From contig CP137327.1 of the NCBI GenBank assembly GCA_033182465.1, positions 682,001 to 746,000 of the forward strand: a stretch of 64,000 nt of DNA, given 5' to 3'. Below are positions 58,512-64,000 of this stretch, in pieces. The notes beneath the pieces were generated by a model. It saw nothing but the letters and a program-made list of their open reading frames with translations. It made no database searches and was not told the origin of the DNA. Every line of letters begins with the position of its first letter. The first letter of the stretch is position 1. This stretch comes from Sanghuangporus weigelae. Taxonomy: Eukaryota > Basidiomycota > Agaricomycetes > Hymenochaetales > Hymenochaetaceae. A program made the position numbers and the translations under genes.

Positions 58512-61500
58512 GTTCAAGGCGCGAGAGCTTCTCCCACCGCCTCGTGCAATCGCTTTTGGATCCCGACGTTTGGTTTCTTACATGGACACGGGCGGAAAGC
58601 ACTTTTTGGGTAATAACCCCGCGGGAAAACAGGAAAAATTTACGTTCTGTATTCCATCGACAGGTGCTTTTTTCGTCCTTTACGGTTGCATCTCTCTCAT
58701 GTCCGACGCATGTCAAACAATCAATTTCTCAGCCTAAATTTCCGTGGGTCTTGGCATGTCTGGAGTAACTCATTCGCGCTATCTTCAATCTTTGTACAAT
58801 GATCGTACACACGTGGGTCATAAATTGATTCATTCACCCCGCTCTCACCGGATTTACGTCTTATTTATTGTGCTTACCTTGTTGGATTCAAGCTAAACAC
58901 TGCTATGCAGTCGTTCGTAATCTGGGTAAAGACGGTAAATAAACAAAAATCTAAGATGCCTTTGTGGGTTAGCGTGTCATGATTGGCGTCCGTCCCCACA
59001 ATCACGCCCCGGTGTAACGTCCGAGGCAAAATCCAGGCGTTACGGAATACGCGGCCATAAACGCCCTACATCCGTTCAATCCCAGCTATACAGCAGTATA
59101 CAGCGCAGAGCCAGAACCATTCCCTTATCCGACGTCAGCAGTCAATTCATTGTGGCTTTCTTCCTCCGTGATTTTCGGAATGTGTAACGTATACGTTATT
59201 CATTGCAAGAAGAGAGGACCAAAGGAGTCTGGGTTCTACCCTTAGAAGCACCGGCAAGCCTGGTTCTTCCATCCTACCGGACGGCAATCCCCTCGTCTAC
59301 ACATGAAGGCTTTGCGTGCTCTTTGACATGCTGTCTCGCCAGATCTTTCGAGCTTTTGGATCTTGAGTTGTAGCGCCACCGGAACGGAATGCGTCATGTC
59401 TTGAATTCTTGAAAAGTCAGGTCAAGGCTGCCCAGCGCATCGATACGGCCTTACTAGTCGACGCATCTGACACCATCTGACTGTGCATCAGGTGTATTCT
59501 ATGAAAATCACGAGCACAAGAAATCGTCAACGTAACAACAAGGGCTCCGTGGCCTCTTCTGTGCGTGCGGGAAGCTATGTATACGTATCTACATAGTCAT
59601 GGAGATGCATCCTAGGTTTGCCTATGCCTGTTCATCGTGCATCTAGCAGTGCATCTAGCTCGTCCTCGTTTCATATATCAACGGAACTCACCTGCCTTCT
59701 TCCTTGGCGCGAGGTTCCGCGGGTTCCTGCCCTATGAAGCGAGGTTTCCGTCCCACACCGGTTCTATCGATAACACATCAGCGCTCCGGACGCACTCACT
59801 CAACGCATTCTTCATGACTAACCGCGAAATATCTTCATTATCCAAAATGATCTATTACATGCGGGATCCAAGGAGTTGATGTTAGATAACCCCCAATAAG
59901 TTAAGAAGACATGTATATACGATCAGAGACCCATGTGGCTGATATTGAATGCACGACGGAAACAATAAATTACATTGTGCTTAGCAAGTTGCTTCCGTGT
60001 ATGTGTGGAAAACAAATAGAAAAAGTCCTGGCAAAGAAAAAAAAGAACAAACAACCAATCTCGTGTGCTAGTATGTGCGTTATCCTCAATCCGGCGATAT
60101 CGACTCCGAGACCAAAATTATATAGTACAAGTGCAGGTCATTGGGAATATTTGGGGGAAAAAGGCAAGACGAAGAGATGTATGGAACGGGAAAAAGAAAA
60201 GCAGAAATAGGTATGTGCGAAAACTACTGTGGCGAACGCAAAGATTTACGTGAATAAGAGGATCAGGGGCGACAACTAAGGAAGCAGAGTGACAAATGGT
60301 GTGGGGTACGAGAAAGAATATTAACCACTTTTCTTGGAATTTCGGCATGGATATGATGAGGTGGAGTGGATACCACGATCTTCGTGAAATAGATTCCAAA
60401 GGTGAGAAGGACCATACGAAGCAACGAAGAGTAGGAGGGAAATTGCGCGTGTTTTCCATCATGAGGTGACCGAACCATCGGACATTGTGAGATGTCGTGT
60501 GGCTAAGTAGGTTTCGGTATATCAATGGGAAGGGGAAGCCGTAGCAATCCGAATCCGAATAGCTCGAATATAGCAAATGAGTCGAGATGGCTGTTGGGCG
60601 AAGATAGGAAGACAGGAAGTAAAATGGAAAGAAAAAAGGAAGAGACCGGGAATACAAATACAAAACTCGTATCGATGTGCGTCGACGTGGCGTGGTGTAC
60701 GTGTATGCCTGGTAATGACGGAGCGACAACGGCGATGATGAACATGATGGAAGTGATGTGTATCCAAAGGAAGATTATTAAAGTCAGATTGAATGACTAT
60801 GGTCGACTAAATCATGGATCATGGATGGATCATTCGGTTCTTTAAAAAAAAGATGTCCAAAAAGGCCGTTGCAGAGGGGACAAAACGTTTAAGAAAAAGA
60901 AGCATATGCAAGTAACGAGAAGAGATGGACAAGGAATAATAAGGGAGCAGCGGATTCGCAGAGATGGAACAGACTTGATGATTCGGACATCGGCTCATAT
61001 CAACAACATAACACAAAGACAGCGCAATTAACTCCTCCATCATCCAAAGTCTTCATATTCGTTACAACGTTTCGCCTAACCAAGGCGGAAGAACTCTCCA
61101 TTCTGTTCCTCGGCACGCAGGGACAAAGAATCAATCCTCGCGAGATTGCAAGTCTAATAGTAGCTCGCGCAGAACGAGAGCGACGCTGAGAACACGTGAA
61201 CCGGCGCCGGCCCATCAGTATCAGGGCGATATGGCGCCTAAAGGCACCAGACCACCGAGGAAATCGTTTGCTTCTCATTACTAGGCTTCCCAGCCACTAA
61301 ATTCGTGCGACGAGAGCTCACACATGCCGTACGAGTATCATCAGTTATTCCGCGTCCATATCCGCATCCGCATCCGAATCCGAAACCAATCCCGGATTCG
61401 TATCGTATCCAATTCGTATTCGTACTCGCAACCGTGTCTGTCTCCGAGGGGTAAACGGCGAGGGAAGGAGGTGAAGGGGGACGCCGCCGCAGATCGCCTA

Positions 61501-61688
61501 AAACTCGATCGCATATGTACAATCACGATCCTCCACAGAAGAGAAAGAGAAAGTTCCCGGGAGGCAGAAATAAAGAGAAATATAGAACGACGCCTGCCGG
61601 CCGGCAACTACCGTGCTCGTCTGCTATGGACACAACGCACGCACGCACGCATACACGCGCATACGGGAGGATGGGTGGAGGTAAGGCC
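58512..61688. other. 3.2-kb region without recognised genes
   Basis: The largest empty interval here. From about 59,900 to 61,050 the plus strand is purine-rich, so long minus-strand frames (for example 60118-60729) are pyrimidine-coded Leu/Ser/Phe runs rather than genes. Near 61350-61430 there is a degenerate CCGCAT/TCGTAT-type repeat and near 61635-61660 a short CGCACGCA repeat. The right part probably includes the 3' UTR of the MFS gene. Confidence 0.45.
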
Positions 61689-63876
61689 TCACACCTTCGT
61701 GAGAAGCTTTCGGCTGCACGCCACACGGGTCGCAAAAGCGAAGAACGCGCCAACGGACAACAGGGAGGCCCCAAAGAACTGTGCCCAAAGATATCTAAAG
61801 TCGTTCACGCCGCCACCACTTGCACTCAGAGACTGGTTTGAGCGTAAAGAAAGCAATGCACCGGCTATCGGCGGACCAGCGAGAATACCTAGAAGCATTG
61901 AGCCGTGAGTTCATCTTGCATGTGATGTGAGAAGGGAAAGATGCACGGAGTGGGCGGAGCGGAAAGGAAAGAAGTGGACAAGAGACGAGAGGAAGGAAAA
62001 GAAATCTCCTTACCAGGTGCCATTGCGGCCATGAACATCCCCGTTCGAGTACCGATCCGCGATTGGTCCTTCGTAATTTGTGCAACGCACGAAGATGCGA
62101 CCGAAAGGTATGAGGCGCTCGCGAAGCCGAATCTGTAAATGACTCTTTCGTCACGAGACACGTACAAAAATAATCAAAAATGGTCACAACATACATGATT
62201 GCAAATACTAAGGTCTGAGGAACGTGCATGGAAGTGGTCCAAATTGCGAAGACCGCCACGGCTTGTAAACTGGCCAGCGGCACAAGAGTGTTGAAGCGCC
62301 CAAACTGTACGGAACAGGTGAGATAACATCTCTCAAGGAGACTAAAAAAGGTCAATACGTACAGCATCCCCGAAATAACCACTTGTTACTCGTCCAACCA
62401 TGCCCGCGGCGTTCATGATTGCGATCGAATAGAATGAGAGGCTGGTACTGGACCCGCGGCTCTGCATAAACAATTGAATGTACCAATACGGAGTAAAAAT
62501 CCCTAAGTAACGAATAATCAGAATGAAATTCGCTCAGGTCAATATTCCGAACGATCAGCAATGGACTCGAGAGGATTAAATTCTCACCAAAGGCGGAAAA
62601 AAACCCGCTCAGGCAGTGGAGCAGGAACGGGATCTCCTTCAGTGCACCGAAATCAAAGTATTTTTTGTTCTTCAATGGAGGGAGCCGTTCCTTGATGAGC
62701 GGAATGCTGATTGCCTGAACAACAAACATCAGAAGTGCCATTGCGCGGACAGCCCACGCAAAGCCGATGCTGTCAAATAGATTCGAGAGCATGATTGGGA
62801 AGATGATTCCACCGAGCGACGAGCCGGCAACGACGATTCCGACCGCAGCGGCCCGCTTGGCGCGGAACCAGTGAGCAGGAATAACGAGCTGGCAAAACGA
62901 ACGCAGAAGACAATCAATTTTTGGATCAGTGAGAAAGTCGACTCAATCGAGAGAATACTCACCAAAGGATAGAACCTGTGTAATGATTCGCAAAGGACCA
63001 ATTAGGGAACTGCATCTGATATACACGAGTAATAGCGAATAGGCGCACTGAAGAGCAACTCCGAGGCCCAAGCCTACCGCCTGGGATAAGAATATCTGGT
63101 AATAGGTCTTCGAGAGTGAGAGCATTAGGACGCTGAAAGTCGAGAGTAAACATCCCGCGATTAGAAGACCCTTGAATTAAATCCAGATAAGATGAAGGTA
63201 AAGCGGAGGAAGAGAATCCTTGTGCATACCCTTGCCCCGTAGATATCGAGGACTCTTCCCAAAAATAGTCCAGAAATGTAAAGTAAAGTGACTTGAACAC
63301 TCCCGATCCAGGAAATATCAGATGCCGTTCGATCGTGTAGTTGACTTTTGGCATATTCGGTTTGGAAGACACCAAACGAGTTCACTTGACCTAACAACCA
63401 GTTTCTATCAGTTTTGATGTTGCATGTAGGATAAATAGAAGGTGATTTTGATTCTGACTGACCAAAAGCGGTCAAGCTGATCAGCGTGCATCCCGCTATA
63501 TTCCCCCATGCCTTCCAACCGCCATCCGGCCAGGTCAGAGCAGGCTGAGGATTTTGATCCTCTTCTTTCCGAGGTCCAATTTCGATGTCCTCGATTTTTT
63601 CGCGTTCTTGTACAGCAGCATTACCACCAAACCGTTCTTCATCCTTGGCAGGGACAACGTCTATTTGCTATAGACAAGAATGTCAATTGATGAGACAAAT
63701 TGGGAGAATCCCTAATTGTTCAATGATCAGTTTACCTCTGCCTCGTAAAAAGACTGAGTCGAATTCGAGGCTGGCGAGATGTCTTGGCTGAGCTTGCGAG
63801 ATTTCTCTGCCATGAGGAAACCGTCAAGGGAGGTCGTCCTGCTCGTGCCACTTGAAGTCGACATCGACATTGACAT
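61689..63876 (-). CDS. MFS transporter, monocarboxylate (MCT/MCH, SLC16-like) family
   Basis: Plasma-membrane or organellar permease of the major facilitator superfamily. Start MSMSMSTSSGTSRTTSLDG at 63876; the cytoplasmic head is disordered and acidic. The family hallmark PDGGW (LTWPDGGWKAWGNIAG) opens helix 1. Next come FGQVNSFGVFQTEYAKSQL, ISWIGSVQVTLLYISGLFLG with RVLDIYGARG, and the helix 4-5 region SQAVGLGLGVALQ. The second half gives NAAGMVGRVTSGYFGDAFGR and SCVAQITKDQSRIGTRTGMF, and it ends at 61689 (RKLLTKV). Several short introns; about 470-490 residues, normal for fungal MCT-like permeases. The substrate cannot be inferred. Confidence 0.9.
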
Positions 63877-64000
63877 GAGAAGTGAAAGGCAGACGGGAGG
63901 AAGAGACGTATGGTAGGTGCCACGAAGCAGAAATATATACGCCAAGGGAGCAGGCGAATAAGGAACTGGGAGGGAGAAGGCGGCTATGGGAGATTGTTCT
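63877..64000. promoter_or_regulatory. Promoter side of the MFS gene, cut by the window edge
   Basis: 124 bp upstream of the start codon, with a C/T-rich tract on the coding strand (63890-63970). A TATA-like AAATATATAC reads at about 63929-63940 on the plus strand. Confidence 0.3.

Noticed and set aside
60118-60729. 203-codon minus-strand ORF
   Set aside because: It consists of Leu/Ser/Phe/Tyr runs dictated by a pyrimidine-rich strand; no domain, no introns, no conserved motif.
61324-61908. 194-codon plus-strand ORF with IRIRIRN-type run
   Set aside because: The run comes from a degenerate short repeat, and the frame overlaps the MFS 3' coding exon on the opposite strand.

Overview
The window is nuclear DNA of a filamentous basidiomycete, most likely an Agaricomycete. 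Genes lie on both strands, nearly all are cut by short introns of about 50-105 bp with GT(A/G)AGT-type donors, and the proteins are fungal. Two STE3-type pheromone receptors lie next to a CLA4-type PAK kinase, a linkage typical of basidiomycete mating-type (B / P-R) regions. I recognised about 20 protein-coding genes, two mobile elements and no convincing tRNA or rRNA.

Layout: 1-5.6 kb, 5' part of UTP10 (ribosome biogenesis) diverging from a basic nuclear protein. 5.6-7.4 kb, mostly empty, with one possible tiny gene behind a TATA box. 7.4-13.3 kb, the histone H3K36 methyltransferase SET2 and the Pol I subunit RPA49. 13.7-14.6 kb, a 928-bp hAT transposon relic with perfect 18-bp terminal inverted repeats and an 8-bp target duplication. 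16-21.4 kb, an IQ-motif protein and a mitochondrial PPR-like protein. 23.2-25.9 kb, a single-pass membrane protein. 27-31.8 kb, VPS36 (ESCRT-II) and RPN9 (proteasome lid). 34-37.9 kb, two tandem STE3-like receptors. 38.1-44 kb, an RG-rich protein, DML1/Misato, a second single-pass membrane protein and mitochondrial uS19. 44.8-47.7 kb, the CLA4-type kinase. 49-50.8 kb, CNOT11. 51-52.1 kb, a near-perfect 1,075-bp foldback element flanked by TA. 52.6-58.5 kb, an OTU deubiquitinase and a UPF1-like SF1 helicase. 61.7-63.9 kb, an MFS monocarboxylate-type transporter.

Most genes are conserved housekeeping genes that work independently: rRNA synthesis and processing (UTP10, RPA49), chromatin and mRNA control (SET2, CNOT11, helicase), protein turnover and sorting (RPN9, OTU, VPS36), and mitochondria (uS19m, DML1, PPR). 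The functional module that stands out is pheromone sensing: two diverged receptors and a linked PAK kinase. No pheromone precursor ending in a credible CaaX box was found within several kilobases, so this may be a receptor-only or non-mating-type STE3 locus. The two mobile elements are the clearest unusual DNA structures. I did not find a wholly novel system that I could defend.
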